Notes: generated by a model from the sequence alone, not told the origin. 64,000 bases of DNA from Parashewanella sp965200795 (GCA_965200795.1 CBDAVB010000035.1:558001-622000), one strand, 5' to 3'; shown: positions 8,914-18,696, counted from the stretch's first letter. Translations and numbers: made by a program.

Positions 8914-9972
8914 TTACCGCAATTGCGTTACGTTAAGCGGCGACAAATCCAGTACTATTTTGCCGACATGTTGTCCCCGCTCCATCAATCTGTGAGCGTC
9001 CCGGACCCGGTCTATTGCGAAAACACTATGAATAAACGGCTTGATTAATCCCTGTTCCAGTAAAGGCCAGACGCGCTTTTTAAGTTGAGCCGCGATTTCA
9101 GCTTTCGCCTCATCGGATTGCGGTCTTAAAGTCGACCCCGTCCAGGTCAGACGTTTCGCCATGATGCGAGATACGTCAACCCGGGCTTTCGCGCCCCGTT
9201 TTAAGGCGACGGTTACCATGCGCCCGTCAAAGGCTGAAACTTTTAAATTCAGGTTTACGAAATCGCCCGCGGCCATATCAAATATCACGTCGACCCCCTT
9301 GTTACCGGTGGCATCTAAAATCTGCCGCTCAAGATCGCCGCCGTGATAATCAAGCGCGGTGTCCGCACCCAGATTTATGCAGTGCTCACACTTGGTTTCA
9401 GAGCCTGCCGTAACTATGACTTTAGCGCCGAACGCTTTTGCCAGCTGAATCGCGGTATTACCAAGTCCGCCGGATGCGCCGTGGATCAAGAGTGTCTCAT
9501 CAGCGGTAAGTTTTGCTCTGATAAACAAATTGCCCCAGACCGTAAAAAAAGTCTCAGCAAGGGCCGCCGCCGACAACATATCAAAGGATCCGGGGACAGG
9601 TAAACAATGAGCCTCGTGGGTGGCAACATACTGGCCGTAACCGCCGCCGGGGACTAATGCGCAGACGTTATCGCCGACCTGCCACGACGTGACATTATCA
9701 GCGACCGCGACAATCTCACCCGAGACTTCCAATCCTAAAATCGGGGACGCTGAAGGGGGGGCGGGATATAAACCCTGCCGCTGGGCGATATCGGATCCGT
9801 TTACGCCCGCCGCGTGTACTTTTATCAGCACCTGGTTATTGCCGGCGGCGGGCACGGGTGAGCGGACGAGTTTTAAAGACTCAATGCTTCCGCAAGCATC
9901 AAAATCGATGTGTCGGTAGGTTTCAGGTACAGGCATAAGATAAAAAAATTTGAATGATAATTTCTCAATCAT
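8914..9972 (-). CDS. NAD(P)H:quinone oxidoreductase, medium-chain reductase family
   Basis: A 352-residue zinc-independent quinone oxidoreductase of the QOR/PIG3 type, which uses NADPH to reduce quinones or enones. The GroES-like N-terminal domain contains Ala-Ala-Gly-Val-Asn-Gly-Ser-Asp, and the Rossmann fold begins at His-Gly-Ala-Ser-Gly-Gly-Leu-Gly-Asn near residue 167. The C-terminus has the typical Gly-Lys-Ile-Val-Leu. Relatives usually start near the in-frame ATG at 9936, so the first 12 residues may not be translated; no strong Shine-Dalgarno sequence favours either start. It stands alone between intergenic regions, so its physiological substrate is unknown. Confidence 0.88.
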   Translation of the reverse strand: MIEKLSFKFFYLMPVPETYRHIDFDACGSIESLKLVRSPVPAAGNNQVLIKVHAAGVNGSDIAQRQGLYPAPPSASPILGLEVSGEIVAVADNVTSWQVGDNVCALVPGGGYGQYVATHEAHCLPVPGSFDMLSAAALAETFFTVWGNLFIRAKLTADETLLIHGASGGLGNTAIQLAKAFGAKVIVTAGSETKCEHCINLGADTALDYHGGDLERQILDATGNKGVDVIFDMAAGDFVNLNLKVSAFDGRMVTVALKRGAKARVDVSRIMAKRLTWTGSTLRPQSDEAKAEIAAQLKKRVWPLLEQGLIKPFIHSVFAIDRVRDAHRLMERGQHVGKIVLDLSPLNVTQLR

Positions 9973-10614
9973 AGGTCTATTTCAAAGTTGAAATCAATCA
10001 ACGGGTCAAATTCATTATTTTCGGGCATATAGAATAGGTTGAATGACGTTACGATTTATCAGTAAAAAAACTTTTTTAACAATAAAAAAAGCTCGCCGAG
10101 ACGGTCAGCGGTCAGGCCATAAATGAAAAAATCCACCCGCTTAGTTTGATGACGCTGTCATCAATGGTTTTCGCCGCCGGTATAAGCCGCTGCGAAAGAC
10201 CCGGGCATATTCCGTTTCCGGCTTCTGATCCATACCGCGTATCCGAGGAACTGTCACGAAACAGAGAGGTTATTTCGGGACAGTTTCTGACTTAAGTAAC
10301 CTTGTCGTCGTCGCGGCGCAAACGGTGCAAAGAACGGAAAAACCTCAGAACGGAGTAACGTAAAGCTGTTGAACTCTGTCGGCAATGTTTCCAAAATGGT
10401 AAATCAGTTTAAGTTAAGTTGAGTGAGTCACTAGAGTTTAGTTTCAAAAAGTAGCGTTTTAGTAAAAACGCCGCTGTTTCTCCTGAATTCATTTCATCAA
10501 TTAAATTAAGGGTATATAATTATTATCTTGTCATTTAGTTTTAAAATCCGAACAATTTAATTGTATCTTGTGCCATTTGAATAACGGAATATTCAGTATC
10601 AGAAGAGTAAGAAA
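9973..10614. other. 642-base intergenic region with repeat ends
   Basis: No coding frame is supported. The central part holds a 37-bp inverted repeat related to the element near zur. The last 120 bases are AT-rich with TATAAT-like sequences and probably contain the promoter of the MaoC-like gene. Confidence 0.5.
10249..10286. repeat. Back-to-back inverted repeat ends of the zur-linked element family
   Basis: AACTGTCACGAAA at the left and TTTCGGGACAGTTT at the right form an imperfect inverted repeat separated by a few bases. Both halves match the terminal inverted repeat of the element at 34063–34267. This may be the footprint of two abutting or internally deleted copies. Confidence 0.5.
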
Positions 10615-11484
10615 GTGGAAGTAAGATTGCAGCATAAAGTTGAATTAGAACGATTGCCGTCACTCATAAATTTATATCGGAAGATCTTTTTCGGTCGCAA
10701 GCCCGGCTGGGATAATCAAGCGTTTCCGGATATTCAAGTTTCTTTGCCTAAGGTAAGCCTCAATTCAAGACAGGTTGATAAGTACGCCCGGGTCTGCGGG
10801 CTGAATTTTGACGGAACTCAACTGCCCGCGACATACCTTTATGTGGTTATGTTTCGCTTGCACGCTGAGATTTTTACTCAGGATATCGTGACGTTCCCGT
10901 TGCTGGGAATGATCCATTTAAGAAATACGATTAAGCACTATCGCCGGGTAAAAGTCAGTGAGCTGATTGATTGTGATTGCCGGATCGCTGATAGTGATAT
11001 CACTGAGTCAGGGCTGGAATTCACGTTACGTTCACAGGCGAAAATCAACGGCGAGTTAGTATGGGAAGCCTTTTCTACATACTTGTATCGTGCTGAAGTG
11101 GGCAAACGAATGCGCCCTCCTCGCGGCGGTAAAATGGATTTTAGTGACGCGCAGCGATTCAGGATCTGTGCTGATTGCGGCCTGAGGTACGCCCGGGCTT
11201 CAGGTGATTTTAATTTAATTCACTTACATCCGTTTTTAGCCAGGCGCTTTGGCTTTGATAAGGTTCTGGCTCACGGTATGTGGTCTAAAGCCCGTTGTCT
11301 GTCGCTGCTTGAAAAGCAAATTACACAGGACGCTTTTACTATGAGTGTCCAGTTCAGGCTGCCTTTATTTATGCCCGCGGACGTGACCTTCAAAGCAATC
11401 GCGGAAGGTGAAGATATAGAATTTGAACTGCGTGACAAAAAAGCTAAACGTCCTCACCTTATCGGTCGTGTTGAATATTTTTAA
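10615..11484 (+). CDS. MaoC-like hot-dog dehydratase family protein
   Basis: A 289-residue protein with a MaoC/hydratase-2 hot-dog domain in its C-terminal half: Ala-Ser-Gly-Asp-Phe-Asn-Leu-Ile-His near residue 200 and Leu-Ala-His-Gly-Met near 225 are the (R)-hydratase signature, with the Asp and His expected to activate water. Proteins of this type usually act on enoyl-CoA or acyl-ACP thioesters. The N-terminal half probably forms the second, degenerate hot-dog fold. The start is GTG with a purine-rich AGAAGAG upstream. No fatty-acid genes lie beside it, so the substrate is unclear. Confidence 0.8.
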   Translation: MEVRLQHKVELERLPSLINLYRKIFFGRKPGWDNQAFPDIQVSLPKVSLNSRQVDKYARVCGLNFDGTQLPATYLYVVMFRLHAEIFTQDIVTFPLLGMIHLRNTIKHYRRVKVSELIDCDCRIADSDITESGLEFTLRSQAKINGELVWEAFSTYLYRAEVGKRMRPPRGGKMDFSDAQRFRICADCGLRYARASGDFNLIHLHPFLARRFGFDKVLAHGMWSKARCLSLLEKQITQDAFTMSVQFRLPLFMPADVTFKAIAEGEDIEFELRDKKAKRPHLIGRVEYF

Positions 11485-11532
11485 TATTTTGATCTACGCT
11501 TAGTTATGCGGTCAGAATATTAGGAGTGGTGA

Positions 11533-12180
11533 ATGGCTTTCGATCGGATTAAAAGTATGAAAATCCTTGTGGTTGATGATCACTCTTTAATTTTCGACGG
11601 CTTACAAAGTTGCCTGGCTCCTTTTCCTGAGCTGCAACTGGTAGGTTTTGTCGAAGACGGACTCTCGGTTTACTCTGAGTGTATTCGGCTCGAGCCTGAT
11701 CTCGTTTTTATGGATCTTAAATTGCCTAAAATGAACGGCATCGAGGTGATAAAACAACTTAAACAGCGCTGGCCTGATATTTTAATTATTATGCTTACCG
11801 CTGTCGAGGAGGAGAAAACCGCGAGACAAGCTCTGGATATCGGGGCTAACGGTTACCTGTTAAAAAACAGCCCGAAAAGCACCTTGTACGCGGCGATAAA
11901 AACCGTATCTAAAGGTAAGGTTTTCATTGACCCGAGCCTAAACGAAGAGCAGATCAAAGCACTGCAGCTGGAAGAGGAGAGCGACGTTCCTGTGCTCACT
12001 AACCGGGAAAAGCAGGTATTAACCTTAATTTGTGAGGGGCGTCGTAATCGGGATATCGCTGAGGATCTGGTGATCGGTCTTAAAACCGTAGAGACGCACA
12101 GAACCAATTTAATGAGAAAGCTGGGGGCTCACAATGTGGCTGAGCTGATGATCTGGGCTCAGCGGCTTGGTCTCAGATAG
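11533..12180 (+). CDS. NarL/FixJ-family response regulator, SsrB-like
   Basis: A 215-residue two-component regulator with a receiver domain (Asp-Asp-His near 17, phosphoacceptor Asp61 in Phe-Met-Asp-Leu-Lys-Leu-Pro, Thr near 90, Lys near 112). It has a C-terminal LuxR helix-turn-helix (Leu-Thr-Asn-Arg-Glu-Lys-Gln-Val, then Lys-Thr-Val-Glu-Thr-His). AGGAG lies 8 bases before the ATG. Size and type match SsrB (212 residues), which activates the SPI-2 T3SS, and the T3SS here begins 3.2 kb downstream. The last 8 bases overlap the end of the converging hybrid kinase gene. That this pair controls the T3SS is inference from position and family. Confidence 0.88.
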   Translation: MAFDRIKSMKILVVDDHSLIFDGLQSCLAPFPELQLVGFVEDGLSVYSECIRLEPDLVFMDLKLPKMNGIEVIKQLKQRWPDILIIMLTAVEEEKTARQALDIGANGYLLKNSPKSTLYAAIKTVSKGKVFIDPSLNEEQIKALQLEEESDVPVLTNREKQVLTLICEGRRNRDIAEDLVIGLKTVETHRTNLMRKLGAHNVAELMIWAQRLGLR

Positions 12181-14953
12181 AGTCAAATTCCATCGCTTTT
12201 ATTTGTTCGTTAAGCTCATTTAAGTCACTGACATGCAATGTTCCCTGATTAACAAGTTGAGCTTCTAATTCAGCGGCGCTTTCGGCTATTTTCATTAAGC
12301 CCGCTAATCCGCAACTTCCTTTGATGGTATGCAGAATATTCTTAGCGGCTTCCCAGTTATAAACCTCCAACGCCCCTTTCAGACTGAGCAGCATTTCTAA
12401 CAATTGGGTATAAAGCTTCTTATTCAGATCTGATTCCATTATATCGATGAGAGGCGTGTCGTTATCGTTGTTGATGGTGAGTGATACTTCACGTTCCAGC
12501 TGAATGTCGGCGGCGATTTCCAACGCCTGATTCAGCTCCTTCAGGGTGACGGGTTTGGTCAGATAATAATCCATACCTGCTTTTTCTATGCTGGCCTGCT
12601 CTTTGGGTTCGGCATTAGCGGTAAGCGCTATAATCGGGCAGCGGTTATCTAACACTTCATCACTGTTACGCCATATCCGGGCTGCTTCATAGCCGTTGAC
12701 TTCGGGCATTCGAATATCCATCAGCACCAAGTCGAAAATATTGCGTTTGCCCAGCTCTAAGGCCGACACCGCATTACCGGCGGTATAAACCGTCTGCCCG
12801 AGTTCGTGGAGCATTTTTGAGATGATATCCCGGTTAATATTGACATCATCCACTACTAACACCTTAAGTTTCCAGGGCAGTAATACCGGCATGATGCTTT
12901 GCGGAAAATGCGGGATATTATTGATGGCTTCTTGAATGCACTGCAAAAGTTTATTTGGCATATACAGAAGCTCCGGCGAATCTAAAATCTCATAATGCCG
13001 CCCGGTTAAAGGAATCGCCCCCCAGATTTGTAATTGCTGACGCAAATGCTCGGGGACTAAAACTTCCTGCCCGTTTAAATTGATAGCTTCACTGGCATCT
13101 ATAACGGGAACGGAAAAAACAAAGCGGCTGCCCTGATTTTTAACGCTGGAAACGGTCAGATTTCCGGCCATCATCGCGGCGAGCTTTTTTGAGATAGGTA
13201 ACCCGAGTCCCGAACCGAATTTCTGATGCTGTCCCTGAACATAAGGCTGAAAAATCGTGATGGTTTCTTTTTCTGTCATGCCAGATCCCGTATCATAAAT
13301 CTGATACTCCAGCATTTGGTTTTTGATCGTTAAAACAACTTGAATTTCACCTTCCTCCGTAAATTTAACGGCGTTGCCGAGAAGGTTGACTAAAATCTGG
13401 CGAACTCTGAGCGGGTCTAACTGCATTTCCTCAGGAATGCCCGCGTCTACAATGGTGCTTAATCGGATCCCTTTATTAATGGCCTGAGATTCAATACTCA
13501 CCATTGCCTCGTCAATGACGGCGATAGGTTTATAATTTATCGGTCTTAAAATGATTTCTCCCGCCTCAATTCTGGAAAAATCCAGCAGGTTATTAATAAG
13601 TGCAAGCAGCGAGTGGCAGCAGTCCGCCGCCGTAAGAATTAATCCTTTTTGTTTTTGGCTGATGTTGGTGGTTTGCAGCAATTCAAGCGCGCCCACAATG
13701 CCGTTGAGCGGCGTACGGATTTCATGACTGATACTGGTTAAGTGTTCGGTTTTTCTTTGATTCGCCGCTTCTGCCGCCTGAGAAGCTTCCAGCAGATCTC
13801 TGGTTCTGTCCGCGACTTGTCGTTCCAGCTCTGAATGACTTTTTTGCAGCTGATTGAGAAGATTATTATAAGCTGATGAGATTTGCCCGAGTTCGTCATT
13901 CCTGGTTTGCGGTAGTTTTTTGTCTAAGTTTGGTTTTTGCGGATCTGAAATGACGTTTACGATGCCGTTCAGCGGATTTCCCAGTAAGAATCTGAAAATC
14001 AGTAATAACACGGCGCTGATGAAGACTAACAAAAGTAAAGATGAGGGGAGTTTTTTTAGCAGCTGCTTCTCGGAACCCGTATAAATGGCTTTTTTAGAAA
14101 TAACGCTGACCAGTCGCCAGTCCGGATCGGTTACGGTTTCTTTTAACAGGATAAAACTGTCGCTCATTAACACATGTTGACCGTCATCCGCCCCGGATAA
14201 TAAGGTTTCTATTTCACTCAGTTTTTCCCGGCTGAGTGTAACGGATCCGGGGCTGAAGTAATGATTATCAGAAGTGAACAGCAATTGTAGCTGATCTTTA
14301 CTCTGAGTCATTAACCTGTTCATCAGTCCGCTTAAGTTAATGACCAGCCCGATGCGGTGAATTCCGTTATGTTCTTGAGTATCAGTGAAAGTTGACCGTA
14401 TGAACGCATAATGCTGATCGCCGGAGACGGAAATCGTTTTCCATTCATAGCTGGCATTTTCTATTAACAGAGGCGTAAAATTATGAGAGATAGTGTCTAA
14501 TACTTTTACCGGCAGCTCGCTTTTGCTCAGAAGCTGCGCGTTGCCATCCGCCTGCTGAATAAACAGAGCCGTATATTCGGGTCTGATGATGTTGATAAGT
14601 CGGGCTGAGAGTAACGCTTTTTTGTCAGGCGTCGTTGCTCTGACAAACTGTTTTGATTGATTCAGGACATAGTGATATGACGATATTGCGGTAGATTTAT
14701 GTTCTTTAATAATAAAGTCAGGGAATTTTTTGAGTAAATGGAAGGTATGTTCCAGATCATGCTGGCTTTGCCTGACGAAATCGTTAATTATATCAATACC
14801 CAGTTTATTAGAAATGTAATGATCAGTGATGAAGTCCTTAGTTTCAAACCGCAGCGTGTAGCGGTATGTCTGGTATTCATTAAGTACCCACCAGAATAAA
14901 AATAACAAGGTGACCGAAATGGTCAATTTACTGACCAGGGAAAGATGCTTCAT
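12173..14953 (-). CDS. Hybrid sensor histidine kinase with receiver and Hpt domains, SsrA-like
   Basis: A 926-residue inner-membrane kinase. It has a first membrane segment at about residues 8–25, a periplasmic sensor region to about 300, a second membrane segment at about 300–318 and a HAMP-like linker. The HisKA domain has His410 in Ser-His-Glu-Ile-Arg-Thr-Pro, and the ATPase domain has Asn and Gly boxes (Gly-Ser-Gly-Leu-Gly-Leu-Pro). A receiver with Asp746 and an Hpt domain with His875 follow, so a full internal phosphorelay is predicted. This architecture and length match SsrA (about 920 residues). It is transcribed divergently from the T3SS operon and convergently with the NarL-type regulator, whose end it overlaps by 8 bases. 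Confidence 0.9.
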   Translation of the reverse strand: MKHLSLVSKLTISVTLLFLFWWVLNEYQTYRYTLRFETKDFITDHYISNKLGIDIINDFVRQSQHDLEHTFHLLKKFPDFIIKEHKSTAISSYHYVLNQSKQFVRATTPDKKALLSARLINIIRPEYTALFIQQADGNAQLLSKSELPVKVLDTISHNFTPLLIENASYEWKTISVSGDQHYAFIRSTFTDTQEHNGIHRIGLVINLSGLMNRLMTQSKDQLQLLFTSDNHYFSPGSVTLSREKLSEIETLLSGADDGQHVLMSDSFILLKETVTDPDWRLVSVISKKAIYTGSEKQLLKKLPSSLLLLVFISAVLLLIFRFLLGNPLNGIVNVISDPQKPNLDKKLPQTRNDELGQISSAYNNLLNQLQKSHSELERQVADRTRDLLEASQAAEAANQRKTEHLTSISHEIRTPLNGIVGALELLQTTNISQKQKGLILTAADCCHSLLALINNLLDFSRIEAGEIILRPINYKPIAVIDEAMVSIESQAINKGIRLSTIVDAGIPEEMQLDPLRVRQILVNLLGNAVKFTEEGEIQVVLTIKNQMLEYQIYDTGSGMTEKETITIFQPYVQGQHQKFGSGLGLPISKKLAAMMAGNLTVSSVKNQGSRFVFSVPVIDASEAINLNGQEVLVPEHLRQQLQIWGAIPLTGRHYEILDSPELLYMPNKLLQCIQEAINNIPHFPQSIMPVLLPWKLKVLVVDDVNINRDIISKMLHELGQTVYTAGNAVSALELGKRNIFDLVLMDIRMPEVNGYEAARIWRNSDEVLDNRCPIIALTANAEPKEQASIEKAGMDYYLTKPVTLKELNQALEIAADIQLEREVSLTINNDNDTPLIDIMESDLNKKLYTQLLEMLLSLKGALEVYNWEAAKNILHTIKGSCGLAGLMKIAESAAELEAQLVNQGTLHVSDLNELNEQIKAMEFDSI

Positions 14954-15420
14954 ACCCGAAGTCGCTCCTTATTAAATTAAGATCATAACCTTGATGACAG
15001 CGCGAGTCAGTCGTTGCCGGTTATTGTTTACTTTAGTCGTTTTAAAACAGATATCCATTTCAAGCGGAGAGTTACCTTAGAGCTGCGGTTGTTTTACCTT
15101 GTGACGTTCTGTATGTCTCCCTTATTTAAATAAATAAAAGTTATAAATTATCAATAAATTAGCTAAACATTATTTTAGTACCTCAAGTTTTTTTATTTCA
15201 CATATACTAAGTAAATAGAAAAAGATAATGGTAACCGTGTTAAGGGTCAATTCTCAAAGTAAAACCAAACGGTAATGGTGGCTGCTGACGGGAGTGAAGT
15301 TATAAAAAAGTCATTATAAACTAGCCAGATAGAGGAACAAGAAATTCAATTAAGGTAAATACCGGATAGCAGAACAATCATTCGTAAACTAAAGTGCAAG
15401 TAAAGAGGGCGAAAGCGAAC
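14954..15420. promoter_or_regulatory. AT-rich divergent control region between kinase and T3SS operon
   Basis: About 470 bases separate the divergent kinase gene and the first T3SS gene. The middle (15110–15240) is very AT-rich, with TTATTTAAATAAATAAAA and several TATA-like blocks. Such composition is typical of regions silenced by H-NS-like proteins and relieved by SsrB-type activators, but no specific binding site can be named from sequence alone. Confidence 0.45.
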
Positions 15421-15819
15421 ATGTTAAAGAGACTATTAGAAACCGGTTTTCTAAAAGCTCAAGCTGCCAGCCCGAAGTATGACCAATGGAAACTTGCCGA
15501 GCGAAATGCTCGAATTTTAGATCGAAACGGGATTTTCTCGGTCGCAATACAAATAAAACCCAAAATCGAACCTGATGAGACACTGCTATGGTTAAGGAAA
15601 GCAACGTTAGTTATGGCGGCCTACGATGGCGCCCGGGATTGCGGTTTACAGTTAGAAAATGATGTTTGGTTGCTATGGCGCTACTACGACGAACAGACAG
15701 ATGAAAAAGAGTTACCCCAGCACGTCGTATCTCATTTAGCCATTGCGCAATATCTTGAGAAAGGGTTTAAAAAGAAAGTGGAAACTAAGCGCAACTTCGT
15801 AATGAGAATGAGAACATGA
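15421..15819 (+). CDS. T3SS first-gene protein, SsaB/SpiC-like candidate
   Basis: A small protein (132 residues from the ATG at 15421, 141 from an in-frame GTG at 15394) located directly upstream of the secretin gene, where SPI-2 carries ssaB/spiC. The pattern of a Leu-Arg-Lys-Ala-Thr-Leu-Val-Met-Ala-Ala helix, then Gly-Leu-Gln-Leu and a Trp-Leu-Leu-Trp-Arg-Tyr-Tyr strand resembles the second half of SsaB. The fold would also fit a class I secretion chaperone. A GAGGG element upstream favours the 15421 ATG. Its stop overlaps the sctC start by 4 bases. The role (gatekeeper or chaperone) is inferred from position. Confidence 0.6.
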   Translation: MLKRLLETGFLKAQAASPKYDQWKLAERNARILDRNGIFSVAIQIKPKIEPDETLLWLRKATLVMAAYDGARDCGLQLENDVWLLWRYYDEQTDEKELPQHVVSHLAIAQYLEKGFKKKVETKRNFVMRMRT

Positions 15820-17264
15820 GAGCATTAACCGGTTTGACGCTGTTCTTGTTAACTACTTTGGTCCACGGCGCGACCCTGGATCAGATTCAGTGGCAAGGAA
15901 AGCCGTTTGTGATGATCAGCCGCGGGACACCGTTAACGGCGGTGCTGCGTGAGTTTGCCACCAATTATGGTGTTCCTATGGTTGTCAGCAGTCAGGTGAA
16001 TGATGAATTCAGCGGCCGCATACAAAACCAGGAGCCCATGGATGTCGTTCAGCAATTATCCAGACGCTTCGGACTTATCTGGTATTACAATACCGGTGTT
16101 CTGTATGTTTACAAGACAACGGAGTTAAAAAGTGAAGTTATTCCGTTATCAAATATTTCGTCAATGAATGTACTCAGCTATTTAAACAGTACTGGTGTAT
16201 TGGCCGATCATGCCTGTCAGGTTAAGCCGCAGGAAAGTATTGCCAGCGTGCAGCTCGTCGGTGTTCCGGTGTGTGTGGATAACGTAAGTAAACTGATAGC
16301 AAAATTGGATTCAAACGCTAAGCAAGCGGCGGTGAATCACGAAATCGTTAAGGTTTACCGCTTAAATTACGCGTCAGCTGATGACGCCGACTATAGTTAT
16401 CGAAATCAGCCGGTTAAAGTGCCCGGGTTAGTGAGTGTTCTGCGTGATATGAGCGTTGAGCTGAAAAAATCCGCTGACGAGACAGGTCCTGTATTTGCCG
16501 CCGATCCCAGACAAAACGCCATTATTCTGAGAGGTAGCGCGGAAGATCAACAGACTTATTCAGCGATCATCAAGCAACTTGATGTTAAACCGCAGATGAT
16601 TGAAATTTCAGTTTCCATCTTTGATGTTGACGCGTCCAATTTTCACCAGCTCGGAGTCAACTGGTCGGCGTCAGCGAGTTTAGGCGGCGGAACCGTCAGC
16701 TTTAACTCCGGGTCGGGTGATCAAGGATTCTCAACCGTAATCGGTAATACAGGTAACTTTTTGATCAAGCTGGACGCGCTGGAAAAAAACTCAAAGGCAA
16801 AGGTACTTTCCAGACCGTCCGTCGTGACCTTAAACAATGTGCAGGCCGTACTGGATAAAAATATTACTTTTTATACCAAAGTGAGCGGTGAGAAAGTAGC
16901 GAAGCTGGATTCGGTTACCACAGGTTCATTACTCAGAGTAACGCCAAGATTAATCAATGAAAAAGGACGTAAAGCGGTTAACCTGGTTTTGAATATTCAA
17001 GACGGTCAGCAGGCTCCGCCTGTGGGCGGTCAAGAGCCGTTACCGCAAGTACAAAATTCAGAAATATCAACTCAGGCGACCTTAACCTCCGGTGAAAGCT
17101 TATTGCTGGGTGGTTTCGTTCAGGATGTTGATCGTTCCACTAAAAATAAAATCCCATTGCTCGGTGATATTCCGGTTTTGGGTAAATTATTCAGCTCAAC
17201 CAATCACGAGCGAGAAAGTGTGATGCGGTTGTTTTTAATTAAAGCCGAACCCGTAAATCAATGA
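15816..17264 (+). CDS. sctC: T3SS outer-membrane secretin
   Basis: A 482-residue secretin (SsaC/SpiA/EscC type) that forms the outer-membrane ring of the injectisome. It begins with a signal peptide (first 18 residues, ending Val-His-Gly-Ala). N0/N1-type domains follow (Gly-Lys-Pro-Phe-Val-Met near 30, Val-Ser-Ser-Gln-Val near 65), then an N3-like domain. The secretin beta-domain from about 250 has Val-Leu-Ser-Arg-Pro-Ser-Val-Val-Thr-Leu-Asn-Asn and the closing Ile-Pro-Leu-Leu-Gly-Asp-Ile-Pro-Val-Leu-Gly-Lys-Leu-Phe signature. Length is close to SsaC. It overlaps the preceding gene and is followed after 7 bases by sctD. Confidence 0.95.
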   Translation: MRALTGLTLFLLTTLVHGATLDQIQWQGKPFVMISRGTPLTAVLREFATNYGVPMVVSSQVNDEFSGRIQNQEPMDVVQQLSRRFGLIWYYNTGVLYVYKTTELKSEVIPLSNISSMNVLSYLNSTGVLADHACQVKPQESIASVQLVGVPVCVDNVSKLIAKLDSNAKQAAVNHEIVKVYRLNYASADDADYSYRNQPVKVPGLVSVLRDMSVELKKSADETGPVFAADPRQNAIILRGSAEDQQTYSAIIKQLDVKPQMIEISVSIFDVDASNFHQLGVNWSASASLGGGTVSFNSGSGDQGFSTVIGNTGNFLIKLDALEKNSKAKVLSRPSVVTLNNVQAVLDKNITFYTKVSGEKVAKLDSVTTGSLLRVTPRLINEKGRKAVNLVLNIQDGQQAPPVGGQEPLPQVQNSEISTQATLTSGESLLLGGFVQDVDRSTKNKIPLLGDIPVLGKLFSSTNHERESVMRLFLIKAEPVNQ

Positions 17265-17271
17265 GTGAGCT

Positions 17272-18477
17272 ATGCCATCTAACTACAAAATTTTATGGCT
17301 AAACGGCCCGTTAAAAGGGCGTCAGTTAATACTTCCGCAAGGGAAGTTTACCGTCGGCCCTGATGGTGACGTATTAGCCGAACTTGAGTCCGCTGATCAG
17401 CTCGAGTTTAACATTGAGGAGGAAAGCGTCACTTTAGTGAATAAAGCGGATATATGGGTTGCTGGTGAGAAAAAAGAACAAATTGAAGCGCTTCCGCTAT
17501 CGGAAGTCATCGAAATTGCCGGTTTGATTTTTGTACTCGGAAGCGCGGCTCAAGACATTGAAGAGCCTGAACTTCCGAAGAAAAAAAGCGGAAAAAAGAA
17601 CTTATCTTATATTGCCTTACTTGGGATTTCGCTGATTTCAACTATATTGATCTTATTGCTCTTGATTGATCCCGCGCAAGCGCCGCAACATAAAATAACG
17701 CCCAAAGAGTGGGTTGCTGAGCAATTGACATTGAATGAGCTTGACGGCATTAAAGCTATCTGGGCAAGCAACGGCGTAGTGACTTTTAATGGTTTTTGTG
17801 AAAATTCAGGAAGACTGCGGCAATTTATCGAGGCGGTAAAAAGTCACGGCATTTTATTTATCGAGCATGCTGAATGTGCCGATCAACTGGTGACTGATGT
17901 TAAGCAGATACTGACACAAAATGGCTTCAAAGGAGTCACTGTACAACAAAATTTGACGCCGGGTAGTGTCACTATATCAGGAGCGATTCAAGCGGGTGAC
18001 CAATGGGATAAGACCGTAAGTATGCTGAGAAACATTAACGGGCTGGTCAGTTGGCAGGTAATCAATGAGTCCGGTGCTCAAATTAAGCCGCTAATTGAAG
18101 AATTAAGAAAAGACGGTTTAATTCAGAACCTTATGCTATCTCAGCTGGATGATTCAATCGTAATTACCGGTGAGGTAAGCCAGGATAAACAACAGCAAAT
18201 TGTACAGTTAGCAAGAAGTACAAAAACGATTCAGCAAACAGGGACTAAGATAGTATTTCAGAACATCCCTGTTCGCGAGGAAGTGAACAGAATACTGACA
18301 TCTCCGGTTATCAGTTACGGAGGCAGTTCGGACGCGCCGTTTGTGGAATTAGAAAGCGGAATGAGGTTGTCCAAAGGCAGTCAGCTGGAAAACGGTTACA
18401 GTGTCGAGTACATCGATATTGACGGAATCGATTTAATGAAAAATGGCCAGATAACCCATGTGCCATTGTTATTTTAG
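17272..18477 (+). CDS. sctD: T3SS inner-membrane ring protein
   Basis: A 401-residue bitopic protein of the SsaD/EscD/YscD type (SsaD is about 403 residues) forming the outer of the two inner-membrane rings. The N-terminal cytoplasmic FHA-like domain occupies about residues 1–100 and is followed by a Lys-rich stretch (Lys-Lys-Lys-Ser-Gly-Lys-Lys). One membrane helix lies at about 113–133, then periplasmic ring-building repeats to the end. Gene order sctC–sctD is the SPI-2 order. Confidence 0.9.
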   Translation: MPSNYKILWLNGPLKGRQLILPQGKFTVGPDGDVLAELESADQLEFNIEEESVTLVNKADIWVAGEKKEQIEALPLSEVIEIAGLIFVLGSAAQDIEEPELPKKKSGKKNLSYIALLGISLISTILILLLLIDPAQAPQHKITPKEWVAEQLTLNELDGIKAIWASNGVVTFNGFCENSGRLRQFIEAVKSHGILFIEHAECADQLVTDVKQILTQNGFKGVTVQQNLTPGSVTISGAIQAGDQWDKTVSMLRNINGLVSWQVINESGAQIKPLIEELRKDGLIQNLMLSQLDDSIVITGEVSQDKQQQIVQLARSTKTIQQTGTKIVFQNIPVREEVNRILTSPVISYGGSSDAPFVELESGMRLSKGSQLENGYSVEYIDIDGIDLMKNGQITHVPLLF

Positions 18478-18486
18478 GAATGTGAA

Positions 18487-18678
18487 ATGCCGAGGATTAC
18501 CAAGCTGGAAGATGACATAAAAGCCGGAGTCACTTCAGAACAGGAATATAAACTGCATTTCGCGGAAATGCGTAAGAGACTGAAAAAATCACAGTACAAA
18601 AACAGTCTGGATACAGAAGAAGCTGTTGATGCTGCCGAGAAAGTTATCGAACTCTTGTTTAAGAGATTTAAAAAATGA
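18487..18678 (+). CDS. SsaE/EscE-like small T3SS chaperone
   Basis: A 63-residue, highly charged helical protein between sctD and the SseA-like gene. In SPI-2 and the LEE, small helical chaperones of the EscE/SsaE/YscE family sit near this position and help keep the needle subunit soluble. The sequence is too short for a firm family call; size, helical character (Arg-Lys-Arg-Leu-Lys-Lys, Glu-Lys-Val-Ile-Glu-Leu-Leu) and position are the evidence. It starts 9 bases after sctD. Confidence 0.65.
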   Translation: MPRITKLEDDIKAGVTSEQEYKLHFAEMRKRLKKSQYKNSLDTEEAVDAAEKVIELLFKRFKK

Positions 18679-18696
18679 CATTTAGAAGGCAAGGTT

